Shown here: one piece after another, positions 43,101 through 50,883 of the stretch
Layout: every line of letters begins with the position of its first letter
How positions within the stretch are numbered: position 1 is the stretch's first letter
Source of the DNA: Actinokineospora baliensis
GTDB taxonomy: Bacteria; Actinomycetota; Actinomycetes; Mycobacteriales; Pseudonocardiaceae
Direction: 5' to 3'
Assembly (NCBI RefSeq): GCF_016907695.1
Contig: NZ_JAFBCK010000001.1
Span: 2,418,001-2,482,000 of the forward strand
Length of the DNA: 64,000 bases
Translations under genes and position numbers: made by a program
Notes under the pieces: model-generated
Seen by the model: the letters and a program-made list of their open reading frames with translations, nothing else
Databases searched by the model: none
Told to the model about the DNA's origin: nothing

Positions 43101-43345
43101 GCACCGAGCCCGGCGGCGCGCGGCTGCTCTACGTCGCCAAGCCGAACAAGAAGACCGGTGCCACCGAACGCGTCCAGACCCCGGTGCAGGGCGAGTCGGC
43201 CGAGCACTGGCTGAAGATCGTGCGCGAGGCGGCGGCGTCCACCGTGGGGCCGGAGTACGCGGCCTACGAGAATCCGGATTGCCCGCGGTGCCCGGTGCGC
43301 ACGGCGTGCCCGCTGCACCCCAGTGGTCGCCAGGTCACCGAGTAG
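40181..43345 (+). CDS. adnA: AdnA helicase-nuclease subunit
   Basis: A 1054-residue subunit of the AdnAB DNA end-resection enzyme. The N-terminal UvrD/SF1 motor has Walker A GGPGSGKT (44-51) and motif II LLVDDAQHLDPLQ; motif III is GDPDQAIFSFRG. A C-terminal RecB-type nuclease (about 800-1054) has GTLVHALAQ and VIVDIKTGK. Cysteines at 816 (AKCPLRW) and 1034, 1037 and 1043 (DCPRCPVRTAC) match the AddB-type 4Fe-4S arrangement. Motif II is DDAQ where active UvrD motors have DExQ, in line with this subunit being the weaker motor. Length equals the Rv3202c family (about 1055). Followed by adnB after 75 bases. Confidence 0.93.
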   Translation: MVAGRSSLAPRLVRVPEPRQRALRWGEDARRVLAGADGFVRVLGGPGSGKTTLLAELAADRILRGGVDPEQLLVLTASRRAAADLRGRITALLTDQGAPRTVREPLVRTVHSYAFAVLRIQAMLHDGPGPRLLSGPEQDAVIRELLEGDIEMGAKHWPERLQPALAVPGFAEELRDLILRASERGLGPEDLIGLGEREGRDEWVAAGRFGRQYEQVTLLLGSADSGIAHTTAPALDAAELVASALLAFDTDNTLLTAERERVRYLLVDDAQHLDPLQYALLRTLGGAAKEFVVAGDPDQAIFSFRGADPALLRDADPGGGTVVLGAGHRMAPAVRKAVSHLAARLPGAVRRVDKGSDKGGTVTVRLHPSAAAEASWVANQLRRAHLIDGVPWADMAVLVRSATRSVPVLHRALAAAGVPVAAPGDELPLSQQPAVRPLLALLRCAAVPSVLDPAYAEMLLASQLGGADPLALRRLRRGLRRLELTSGGDKSSDELLVEVINDDDRLSALADTEAGPVRRVAGLIALARKGIEEGAGLEQILWDVWQTSGLEARWVGVASRGGPVGAQADRDLDAIVALFHTAQRYAERLPGSGVAGFVDHIVSQRIAGDTLAPSAPKGDAVAVLTAHAAAGREWTVVAVPGVQEGAWPDLRLRGSLLGVERLVDLLAGVGEEASATAPLLAEERRLLLVAASRARSKLLVSAVRGEEEQPSRFLAELAGADTADTDMPVPMAEQERALVLADLVGELRQVVCDAAADPARRGQAARQLARLAEAGVPGANPDSWYGLPELTTAVPLRDVDQPVRVSPSTVEILAKCPLRWMVERHGGQDPAELAAITGTLVHALAQAAASGVPRAELMSELDKAWHAVDAGAPWFSRREQQRVRAMVDTFLGWMGSTRTELTQVAVEREVTVELPDKITVAGRVDRLEVDADGRPVIVDIKTGKSPVSANDAQEHPQLAVYQLAVAYGAFTDVGTEPGGARLLYVAKPNKKTGATERVQTPVQGESAEHWLKIVREAAASTVGPEYAAYENPDCPRCPVRTACPLHPSGRQVTE

Positions 43346-43420
43346 CGTGATCGACTGCGGTGAGTGACGGGGTTCGCCGGTGCCGCGAGGTAGATTGTCG
43401 CCCATGAGGTCGAGTCGCCG

Positions 43421-46400
43421 GTGAGCCTGCCGCTGCCTGGGTTGGCGCTGGTCAGCCCTCGGGAGTTGGCGGCCGAGCTGGGGCTTGCGCCGCCGACCCG
43501 GGAGCAGGCCGAGGTCATCTCGGCCCCGCCGGAGCCCGCGCTGGTCGTCGCCGGGGCCGGGGCGGGCAAGACCGAGACCATGGCCGGTCGCGTTGTGTGG
43601 CTGGTCGCGAACGGCCTAGTGACACCTGAGCGGGTCCTAGGGCTCACCTTCACGCGTAAGGCGGCTCGCCAGCTCGCTGATCGCGTCCGTGCCCGGTTGC
43701 GCCGTCTCGCCGGGTCGCGCCTGCTCGACAAACTCGACCCCACCGGTGAACGCAAGGCGGCTGTGTTCGCCGGTGAGCCCACGATCCTCACCTACCACGC
43801 CTACGCGGGCAGGCTCGTCGCGGAGCACGGGCTGCGTCTACCGGTGGAGCCCGGTGCGCGGTTGCTGACGGAGACCGCTTCATGGCAGACCGCGCACCGC
43901 GTTGTGTCCACCTGGGGGCACGATCTCGACACCGACTACGTGCCCGCGACGGTCACGCAGTTCTTGCTGTCGCTCGCTGGTGAGCTCGCCGAGCACCTTG
44001 TAGACGCGGATGCCTTGCGTAGGCACGCGGAGGCTGTGTGTGCGGCGATTGAGTCGGCTCCCCGCGCGAAGGGGCAGCGGGCTGAGCCTTCCCAGGACTT
44101 GCAGAAGGTACTTGTCACGCAACGGTTCCGGATCGCACTGCTGCCGCTGGTGCAGGCCTACGCGGACCGCAAGCGCCGCGAGGGTGCCCTGGACTTCGGC
44201 GACCAGATGTCCTTGGCCGCGAAACTCGCCGCGGGCCACCCTGAGGTAGTACAAGGCGAACGGGTCCGCTTCGGCGCGGTACTGCTCGACGAGTACCAAG
44301 ACACCGGGCACTCGCAGCGCGTTCTGCTGCGGTCGCTGTTCGGCAGCTCGTTGGAGTACCCGAACGCCGAGCCGATGCCGGTGACCGCGGTCGGTGACCC
44401 CGCCCAGGCGATCTACGGCTGGCGCGGTGCGAGCGCGGCGAACCTGCCCCGCTTCACCACCGACTTCCCGCAGAAGCACCGCGGCCGCAAGGAACCCGCG
44501 AAGCGCTACGGCCTGCTCACCAGCTTCCGCAACCCGCCAGAGGTCCTCGAACTCGCCAACGCCGTCTCCGGGCCGTTGCGCCGCAGCGGCCTGGAGGTCG
44601 ACGAGCTGCGCGCCCGCGAGGAGGCCCCGCCAGGTGACATCCGGCTCGCCTTGTTGTCCGATGTGGACACCGAGGTGGCCTGGATGGCCGACCAGGTCGC
44701 CGCCCGCTGGCACGCCACGGTCGAGGAACACGGGACCCCGCCGACGGCCGCGGTCCTCGTCCGCCGCCGCGCGGACATGGCCGACATCGCGACCGCCCTG
44801 CGCGAGCGGGGACTGCCGGTGGAGGTCGTCGGACTCGGCGGGCTGCTCGACGAGCCCGAGGTCCGCGACCTGGTCAGCACCCTGCGCGTGCTGATCGACC
44901 CGCTTGCCGGAACAGCGGCCGCCCGGCTGCTCACCGGTTCTCGCTGGCGGGTCGGTGCCGCGGACTTGGCCGCCCTGTGGAACCGGGCCCGCATTCTCGC
45001 CGGTGCCTACGCCACCGAACCTGGCGCCCTCGTCCCCGGCGAAGGCGCTGAACAGGCCGGGCTGGTCGACGCGATCGACGACCCCGGCGACGCGGACGTG
45101 TACTCGGCCGCCGGTTTCCAGCGCATCCGCCACCTCGGGCGCGAGCTGACCATGCTGCGCCGCAGGCTCGACCAGCCGCTGCCCGAGCTGGTCGCCGACG
45201 TGGAGCGCACCATGCTGCTCGACATCGAGGCCACCGCCAGGCGCGGCGGCGCGGGTCGGGCGCACTTGGACGCCTTCGCCGACGTCGTGGCCGACTACGC
45301 GCAGGCGGCCCCGGCGGCGAGCCTGGCCGCTCTGCTGGACTACCTGGCCACCGCCGAGGCCGCCGAGGACGGGCTGGAGCCGGGCGAGGTGCAGGTCGCT
45401 GAGGACAGGGTGCAGATCGTCACCGTGCACTCCGCGAAGGGCCTGGAGTGGGAGGTCGTCGCGGTCCCGCACGTGGTGCGCGAGGTGTTCCCCAGCGGTC
45501 GGCGCGGCGGCAGCTGGCTGCGGACGGTCACCGAACTGCCCGCCGACCTGCGTGGCGACGCCGTCGACCTGCCCAAGCTGAACCTGGCGGGCGTGGCGAA
45601 CCGCAAGGAGGTCGAGCAGCTGCTGAAGATCCACAACGAGGAGTTCGCCGAGCGCGGGCTGCTGGAGGAGCGGCGGCTGTTCTACGTCGCGCTGACCAGG
45701 GCGGAGCGCACGCTGCTGGTGTCAGGGCACTGGTGGGCCCGCACCGGGTCGGCCCCGCGCGGCCCCTCGGAGCTGCTCACCGAACTGGCGGGCTACGAGT
45801 CCTTCGTGGACGTGTGGGCCGACGAGCCGGAAGAGGGCGCCGACAACCCGCTGGCAGCGGTGGTCCGCTCCGCGCGCTGGCCCGCCGACCCGCTGCGGGA
45901 GCGCCGCCCGGACGTCGCGGAGGGCGCTGAGCTGGTGCGCGCCGAGCTGGCCGCGTTGCGGGCGGGGGAGGAACCGGTCGCCGAGGAGGACGACCCGGAC
46001 GGCTGGGTGCGCGACACCGACGTGCTGCTGGCCGAGCGCGCCGCCGGTGGCCGCCAAGAGCAGGTGCGGCTGCCCGACCAGCTCTCGGTCAGCCAGCTCG
46101 TCGAGCTCGCCACCGACCCGACCGCGCTGGCCCGCCGGTTGCGCAGGCCGCTGCCGTTCCCGCCCAACCCGGTGGCCCGCCGCGGTACCGCCTTCCACGC
46201 CTGGCTGGAGCGCCGCTTCGGCTCCCGCGCCCTGCTCGACCTCGACGAGCTCCCCGGCGCCGCCGACGCCGACGCCGCCCCGGACACCGAGCTCGACGCG
46301 CTGCGCGAGGCCTTCCTGGCCGGTGCCTGGGCGAACCGGACCCCGCACGAGGTCGAGGTCCCGTTCGCCACCGAGATCGACGGCGTCGCCATCCGCGGCC

Positions 46401-46669
46401 GGATGGACGCCGTCTACCTCGACCCCGACGGCGGCTGGACCGTCGTGGACTGGAAGACCGGTCGGGTCCCCGACGCCGACCAGCTGCCCGCCTTGACCGT
46501 CCAGCTGGCCGCCTACCGCCTCGCCTGGTCCGGCCTCTCCGGTGTCCCGCTCGTCCAGGTCCGCGCCGCCTTCCACTACGTGCGCCCCAACACCACCCTG
46601 CGGCCGGCCGACCTCCTCGACGCCGACGGCCTCCGCGCCCTGCTCCGCGGGGTCCCGCACGCCGAGTAA
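43421..46669 (+). CDS. adnB: AdnB helicase-nuclease subunit
   Basis: A 1082-residue second AdnAB subunit (Rv3201c-like, about 1100). The SF1 motor is complete: Walker A AGAGAGKT (44-51), motif II LLDEYQDTGHSQ (about 287-298), GDPAQAIYGWRG, VTVHSAKGLEWEVVAVPHV, and YVALTRAERTLLV. The C-terminal nuclease has RGTAFHAWLE (about 921) and VVDWKTGR (about 1010). AdnAB processes double-strand breaks for recombination in actinobacteria in place of RecBCD. GTG 43421. The downstream KAP NTPase follows after 34 bases on the same strand. Confidence 0.94.
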   Translation: MSLPLPGLALVSPRELAAELGLAPPTREQAEVISAPPEPALVVAGAGAGKTETMAGRVVWLVANGLVTPERVLGLTFTRKAARQLADRVRARLRRLAGSRLLDKLDPTGERKAAVFAGEPTILTYHAYAGRLVAEHGLRLPVEPGARLLTETASWQTAHRVVSTWGHDLDTDYVPATVTQFLLSLAGELAEHLVDADALRRHAEAVCAAIESAPRAKGQRAEPSQDLQKVLVTQRFRIALLPLVQAYADRKRREGALDFGDQMSLAAKLAAGHPEVVQGERVRFGAVLLDEYQDTGHSQRVLLRSLFGSSLEYPNAEPMPVTAVGDPAQAIYGWRGASAANLPRFTTDFPQKHRGRKEPAKRYGLLTSFRNPPEVLELANAVSGPLRRSGLEVDELRAREEAPPGDIRLALLSDVDTEVAWMADQVAARWHATVEEHGTPPTAAVLVRRRADMADIATALRERGLPVEVVGLGGLLDEPEVRDLVSTLRVLIDPLAGTAAARLLTGSRWRVGAADLAALWNRARILAGAYATEPGALVPGEGAEQAGLVDAIDDPGDADVYSAAGFQRIRHLGRELTMLRRRLDQPLPELVADVERTMLLDIEATARRGGAGRAHLDAFADVVADYAQAAPAASLAALLDYLATAEAAEDGLEPGEVQVAEDRVQIVTVHSAKGLEWEVVAVPHVVREVFPSGRRGGSWLRTVTELPADLRGDAVDLPKLNLAGVANRKEVEQLLKIHNEEFAERGLLEERRLFYVALTRAERTLLVSGHWWARTGSAPRGPSELLTELAGYESFVDVWADEPEEGADNPLAAVVRSARWPADPLRERRPDVAEGAELVRAELAALRAGEEPVAEEDDPDGWVRDTDVLLAERAAGGRQEQVRLPDQLSVSQLVELATDPTALARRLRRPLPFPPNPVARRGTAFHAWLERRFGSRALLDLDELPGAADADAAPDTELDALREAFLAGAWANRTPHEVEVPFATEIDGVAIRGRMDAVYLDPDGGWTVVDWKTGRVPDADQLPALTVQLAAYRLAWSGLSGVPLVQVRAAFHYVRPNTTLRPADLLDADGLRALLRGVPHAE

Positions 46670-46703
46670 CGGGTCGACTCCGCAGGCGATCTACAGTGGC
46701 GTG

Positions 46704-48044
46704 ATGCCACGGCCCACCGGAATCCGCAACGACGAGCCCGCCTCGGTCGACTCCCTCGACCGCGCGAAGATGGCGCGGGCCCTGGCCTCGGCGGTGCGCG
46801 TGTGCGGCACCCCCCTGGTGGTGGGCGTCTACGGGTCGTGGGGGACCGGCAAGACCTCGTTGATGCGGCTGGTCGAGCAGGACCTGGTCCAGGATCCCGA
46901 CTACTACACGGTCTGGTTCGACTCCTGGCAGCACCAGTTCGACGACAACCCCGCTATAGGCCTGCTGCACACCATGGTGACCCAGTTGGGCCTCGGTGAC
47001 GACGAGGAAGCCCAGTTGCTGCTCACCTCAGTGGCGGGTGCCTTCACCGACCTCACCCAGTGGGTTCAGCCGGTTGTGGACACTTCCGCGCAGTTGGACC
47101 AGCTCCGCAAGAGGTTCCTAGAGGAGCGGTTCGCTGCCAGAGAGCAGCAGATCCTCCTACGCCAACACCTGACCAAGCTGCTCAGCAAGGCCACCAAGGG
47201 CGGTGCCATCCGGCTGACGTTCTTCATAGACGACCTGGACCGCTGCCTGCCCGAGTACATCCTCAAGACCCTTGAGGCCCTCAAGCTGTTCCTGAACCTG
47301 CCCGACTGCGTGTTCGTCCTCGGGGTCGACCGGGACGCGCTGGAGAGCACGATCCGCACCCGCTACGGCGACGAGGGCATCAGCGAGCACTACCTCGACA
47401 AGATCGTCCAGGTCCCGTTCGCGCTGCCGCCGATCACCAGGTCCGCCGCGGACCGGTTCGTCCGCTCGCTGCTGCCCGCCGACCTGGCCGACCTCACCGA
47501 GCACATCGTCGCGGGCCTCGACGCCAACCCGCGCGGGCTCAAGCGGTTCGTCAACTCGTTCATCCTCAACAACGAGCTGGCCAAGCAGATCTTCGACGGG
47601 CGCCCGTACGACCCCGAGGTGCTGGCCTACCTGCTGATCGTGCAGTACCGGTGGCCCGCGTTCTACAAGGAGATCGCCGACTCGCGGCAGGCGCTGGTCG
47701 CCAACGGTCCCGACAAGACGGTCAACAAGATCAACGACATCTCGGTGGCCAAGCTGGCCGAGTTGGTGCGCCGCGACGGCGCCGCCCTCGACGGCTACAT
47801 CTACCTGTCCGAGGTGGTCAGCGTCCGCCGGATCGCCTTCGACCTGGTGGTCACCGAGGTCGGCGAGTTCCGCATCCAGCTGATCAGGGTGCTGCGCGAG
47901 CAGCTCGGGCTCAGCCTCAAGGACGCCAAGGACCTGGTCGAGGCCAGTGTGCCGATCACCATCGCCACCGCGCTGAGCAGGGAGAAGGCCGACGGGCTGC
48001 TGGCCAAGGTGCGCGCGTCCGGCAGCAGCGCCGAGATCGTCTGA
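46704..48044 (+). CDS. KAP P-loop NTPase fused to an L7/L12-like domain
   Basis: A 446-residue protein. Residues 1-370 are a KAP-family STAND-type P-loop NTPase: Walker A GVYGSWGTGKTS (41-52), VWFDSWQHQFDDNP, Walker B LTFFIDDLDRC (about 171-181), and the LNLPDCVFVLGVDRDAL segment. Residues about 379-446 closely resemble the C-terminal domain of ribosomal protein L7/L12: FDLVVTEVGEFRIQLIRVLR and GLSLKDAKDLVE, ending ADGLLAKVRASGSSAEIV. No membrane helices are evident, although many KAP proteins have them. It lies between adnB and the K+ channel, neighbours that are adjacent in M. tuberculosis as I remember it, so it looks inserted. The function is unknown. Confidence 0.85.
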   Translation: MPRPTGIRNDEPASVDSLDRAKMARALASAVRVCGTPLVVGVYGSWGTGKTSLMRLVEQDLVQDPDYYTVWFDSWQHQFDDNPAIGLLHTMVTQLGLGDDEEAQLLLTSVAGAFTDLTQWVQPVVDTSAQLDQLRKRFLEERFAAREQQILLRQHLTKLLSKATKGGAIRLTFFIDDLDRCLPEYILKTLEALKLFLNLPDCVFVLGVDRDALESTIRTRYGDEGISEHYLDKIVQVPFALPPITRSAADRFVRSLLPADLADLTEHIVAGLDANPRGLKRFVNSFILNNELAKQIFDGRPYDPEVLAYLLIVQYRWPAFYKEIADSRQALVANGPDKTVNKINDISVAKLAELVRRDGAALDGYIYLSEVVSVRRIAFDLVVTEVGEFRIQLIRVLREQLGLSLKDAKDLVEASVPITIATALSREKADGLLAKVRASGSSAEIV

Positions 48045-48110
48045 GGGTGGGAGCGAGCGCGCGCGGGTCCGGGTCGGTAGCCTTCCCGCCGTGAGTCGCA
48101 CGGTGGGGCA

Positions 48111-49178
48111 GTGGCGGTGATCCGCCCTCGACGGTCTGATGACCTCGCGGCGCGGGCCGAGCACGACCTGGTCGGCATCATCCGCATGCCGGAGAGCAGC
48201 GTCAGCCCGGTCACCTCGATCATGCGCCGGATCGTGTGGGCGCTGGTCGCGCTGTTCGCGGCCGTGCTGCTGGTCTACCTCGACCGCGACGGCTACCGCG
48301 ACGTCAACGACGACGGGATCTCCTTCCTCGACGCGGTGTACTACGCCACGGTGTCGCTCTCGACCACCGGCTACGGCGACATCACCCCCTACAGCGACTC
48401 GGCGCGGCTGACCAACATCCTGGTCATCACCCCGCTGCGCGTCCTGTTCCTCATCGTCCTGGTCGGCACCACCCTCGCGGTGCTGACCGAGCGCTCACGG
48501 CAGGCTTTCAAGATCCAACGGTGGAGGTCGAAGGTGCGGGACCACGTGGTCGTCGTCGGCTACGGCACCAAGGGGCGGTCGGCGGTGAGCGCGGTCCTGT
48601 CCGACGGGGTCGAACCCAGCCGCATCGTCATCGTCGACACCGACCAGGCCATGCTGGACGCGGCGTCGTCGCTGGGGCTGGTGACCGTGCACGGGTCGGG
48701 TACCCGCGCGGACGTCTTGCGGGTGGCTGGCGTGCCCAGGGCGAAGTCGGTGGTGGTGGCCGCGAGCCGCGACGACTCCGCGGTGCTGATCACCCTCACT
48801 GCGCGCGAGATGGCGCCTAGCGCCCAGATCGTCGCCGCAGTGCGGGAGACCGAGAACGTCCACCTCTTGCGGCAATCCGGGGCCAACCAGGTCGTGGTGT
48901 CGAGCGAGACGGCCGGTCGGCTGCTCGGCATGGCCACCCACACGCCCACGGTCGTGGACATGGTCGAGGACCTCATCACCCCGGACGAGGGCTTGGCCAT
49001 CGCCGAGCGCGAGGTCGAGCCGGGCGAGGTGGGCGGTTCGCCGAGACACCTGCCCGACATCGTGCTCGGGCTCGTGCGGGCCGGGAAGCTCTACCGGGTC
49101 GACTCCTCCGAGGCCGACGCCATCGAGTACGGCGACCGGTTGCTCTACATCCGGAAGGTGACCCCGGCCGAGGACTGA
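48111..49178 (+). CDS. TrkA-type potassium channel (Rv3200c-like)
   Basis: A 355-residue two-helix K+ channel. It has a first helix (about 40-57), pore with selectivity filter TTGYGD (85-90) and a second helix (about 102-124). A cytosolic RCK/TrkA-N domain follows (VVVVGYGTKGRSAVSAVL, then VIVDTDQAML) and a TrkA-C-like end. It forms tetramers gated by nucleotide or cations. GTG 48111 or 48117 starts it; the first 35 residues are polar. Position after adnB matches Rv3200c. Confidence 0.9.
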   Translation: MAVIRPRRSDDLAARAEHDLVGIIRMPESSVSPVTSIMRRIVWALVALFAAVLLVYLDRDGYRDVNDDGISFLDAVYYATVSLSTTGYGDITPYSDSARLTNILVITPLRVLFLIVLVGTTLAVLTERSRQAFKIQRWRSKVRDHVVVVGYGTKGRSAVSAVLSDGVEPSRIVIVDTDQAMLDAASSLGLVTVHGSGTRADVLRVAGVPRAKSVVVAASRDDSAVLITLTAREMAPSAQIVAAVRETENVHLLRQSGANQVVVSSETAGRLLGMATHTPTVVDMVEDLITPDEGLAIAEREVEPGEVGGSPRHLPDIVLGLVRAGKLYRVDSSEADAIEYGDRLLYIRKVTPAED

Positions 49179-49210
49179 CGGCTCCTTGCGCGGTCTGCGA
49201 CGATCCGGGG

Positions 49211-49621
49211 ATGCGAGTCCCGTTCGCCATCCCGGCTCCCGCCTTGAAGTTGGCGGCGGTCGCGGTGTTCAGCGTCGTCGTGGCGCTGGGGCTGGCGATG
49301 GCGGGCGCCTTGGGGCACTGGTCCAGCGGTCCCACGACGGCCACGACCGTTCAAGCGACGGTCCTCGCCGGGAGCCCCTGCAACGGTGACGGCCTGGAAC
49401 GGGTCTCTTACCCCAGTGGCGGCGGTACGCAAGAGGCCCGGCTGGACGCCTGTGGGCACGAGGCGGGGGAGAAGGTGGAGGTCACCGTCGGCGACGGGGT
49501 CGTCCACCTGGCACGAGCCACGGCGGGGGCGACGGTGGACGCGCGCCCGTTCGCCGTGGTTCTCCTCATCTTCGCGGGGATCGCCGGGGCCTGGTTCACC
49601 CAGATCAAGCGCCGGGACTAA
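49211..49621 (+). CDS. Membrane protein, two helices, unknown
   Basis: A 136-residue protein with transmembrane segments at about 13-33 and 113-129. An extracytoplasmic middle contains two Cys (AGSPCNGDGLERVSY and LDACGHEAGE) and a beta-rich stretch. The family is not recognised. Its TAA stop overlaps the TAG stop of the convergent peptidase gene. Confidence 0.65.
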   Translation: MRVPFAIPAPALKLAAVAVFSVVVALGLAMAGALGHWSSGPTTATTVQATVLAGSPCNGDGLERVSYPSGGGTQEARLDACGHEAGEKVEVTVGDGVVHLARATAGATVDARPFAVVLLIFAGIAGAWFTQIKRRD

Positions 49622-50802
49622 GAGACGTCCCCTGGGGCCGCGAGCCAGGTGTTGCACGGTGTGGTCCGGTTGTTCTTGAACCCGTGCTCTTGCCACGCGC
49701 CGTAGTGCTGTGGGGAGCCGTGGTCGGGTGGAACCCCCTGCTGCCAATCGCCCCGGGTGTAACCGTCGGCGAGCATGTCCCGGATGAAGTCGTCGGTGAT
49801 AGAGCCGCCGCCGTGCTGGCCGCCCGCGAACCACATGCCGCCGAAGCACTGCGCCTGCAACTCCGAGCGCCGCGACAGCTCCAGCCCCGCCGGGGTCTGG
49901 TCGCCCGCCTCGTAGCGGGCATCCCAGTAGGCGTCGTTGATGCCGGACATCGCCTGGATGTGGTGGGCGAACTCGTGGGAGAACAGCGCCAGGTACACCC
50001 CGGCCTTGTTGCCGTACTGGTCGATCTGCAGGCCCTCGTACGGCATGTAGATCGTGTTGTCCTGGCCGCAGTAGAAAGCCGCCCACGTGGACGCGGCGGT
50101 ACCGCAGGCACTGGACCAGGTCTTACCGGGCGGGAACTTCAGCGCGGGGGTGAAGTAAGGCAGGTTCGCGCGTTGCATCACCGGCGCCCACGCCTTGTCG
50201 AAGCACGGTAGGGCAGCCGTGAAGAACGCTTGCGCGCTCTGCGGGTCACTACGCCACGCCGGGAGGTTGCAGGTGACGACGTTGACGCCATTGGTGGTGC
50301 TGAAGACGGGGTTGTCGCCTAGCGCGTGAACGGGCTGCGGGCCGGACTGCGTAGTGGTCGTTGGCTGCGAGGACCGCGTAGTACCGCGCGTCGTTGCGGT
50401 GGTCGCGGTGGTGCGGGTCGGCCGGGACGTCGTAGTGGTGGTTGTTGTCGTCTTAGAGCGTGACGGCGCTGTGGTGGTGGGGGCCGAGTAGCCGACGTCG
50501 TTGGGGCGCTTGCCCGCCAGTTGGACGTATCCGACGAAAGCCGCGCCCGCGAGTAGGAGGGTCACGAAGCTGATCGCGACAACCAGGCCGGTGTTGGACT
50601 TTGGCCGCATGGGGGCATATCCGGGCGGCGGGCCGTACCAGGTCCTTTGTGGATACTGCTGCTGGTAGTGCTGTTGTGGATAGCCCTGCTGCGGGTAGCC
50701 CTGGTGCGAGTAGGGCGGTAAGACCATCGGCGGCGGCGCCACCGGCATAGGCGGCGGGTATGGGCCATGTGGACGCCATGGACCCATGGGCGGATGGCTC
50801 AT
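49618..50802 (-). CDS. Membrane-anchored neutral zinc metallopeptidase
   Basis: A 394-residue protein. It has a Pro/Gln/Tyr-rich cytosolic N terminus (about 1-70), one transmembrane helix (about 73-93), a Thr-rich linker (about 107-150) and an extracytoplasmic YpfJ-type neutral zinc metallopeptidase domain with HExxH in FSHEFAHHIQAMSG. Paired Cys suggest disulphides. Target unknown; probably cell-envelope proteins. ATG 50802 has gggggaa upstream. Confidence 0.85.
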   Translation of the reverse strand: MSHPPMGPWRPHGPYPPPMPVAPPPMVLPPYSHQGYPQQGYPQQHYQQQYPQRTWYGPPPGYAPMRPKSNTGLVVAISFVTLLLAGAAFVGYVQLAGKRPNDVGYSAPTTTAPSRSKTTTTTTTTSRPTRTTATTATTRGTTRSSQPTTTTQSGPQPVHALGDNPVFSTTNGVNVVTCNLPAWRSDPQSAQAFFTAALPCFDKAWAPVMQRANLPYFTPALKFPPGKTWSSACGTAASTWAAFYCGQDNTIYMPYEGLQIDQYGNKAGVYLALFSHEFAHHIQAMSGINDAYWDARYEAGDQTPAGLELSRRSELQAQCFGGMWFAGGQHGGGSITDDFIRDMLADGYTRGDWQQGVPPDHGSPQHYGAWQEHGFKNNRTTPCNTWLAAPGDVS

Positions 50803-50883
50803 CGTTCCCCCGTGTCGGCTGGAGTTGGCCAATTCGGCCAGACCGGCGGTGAGCATAAGGGCGCTCGGCTATCGTTCGCTGCC

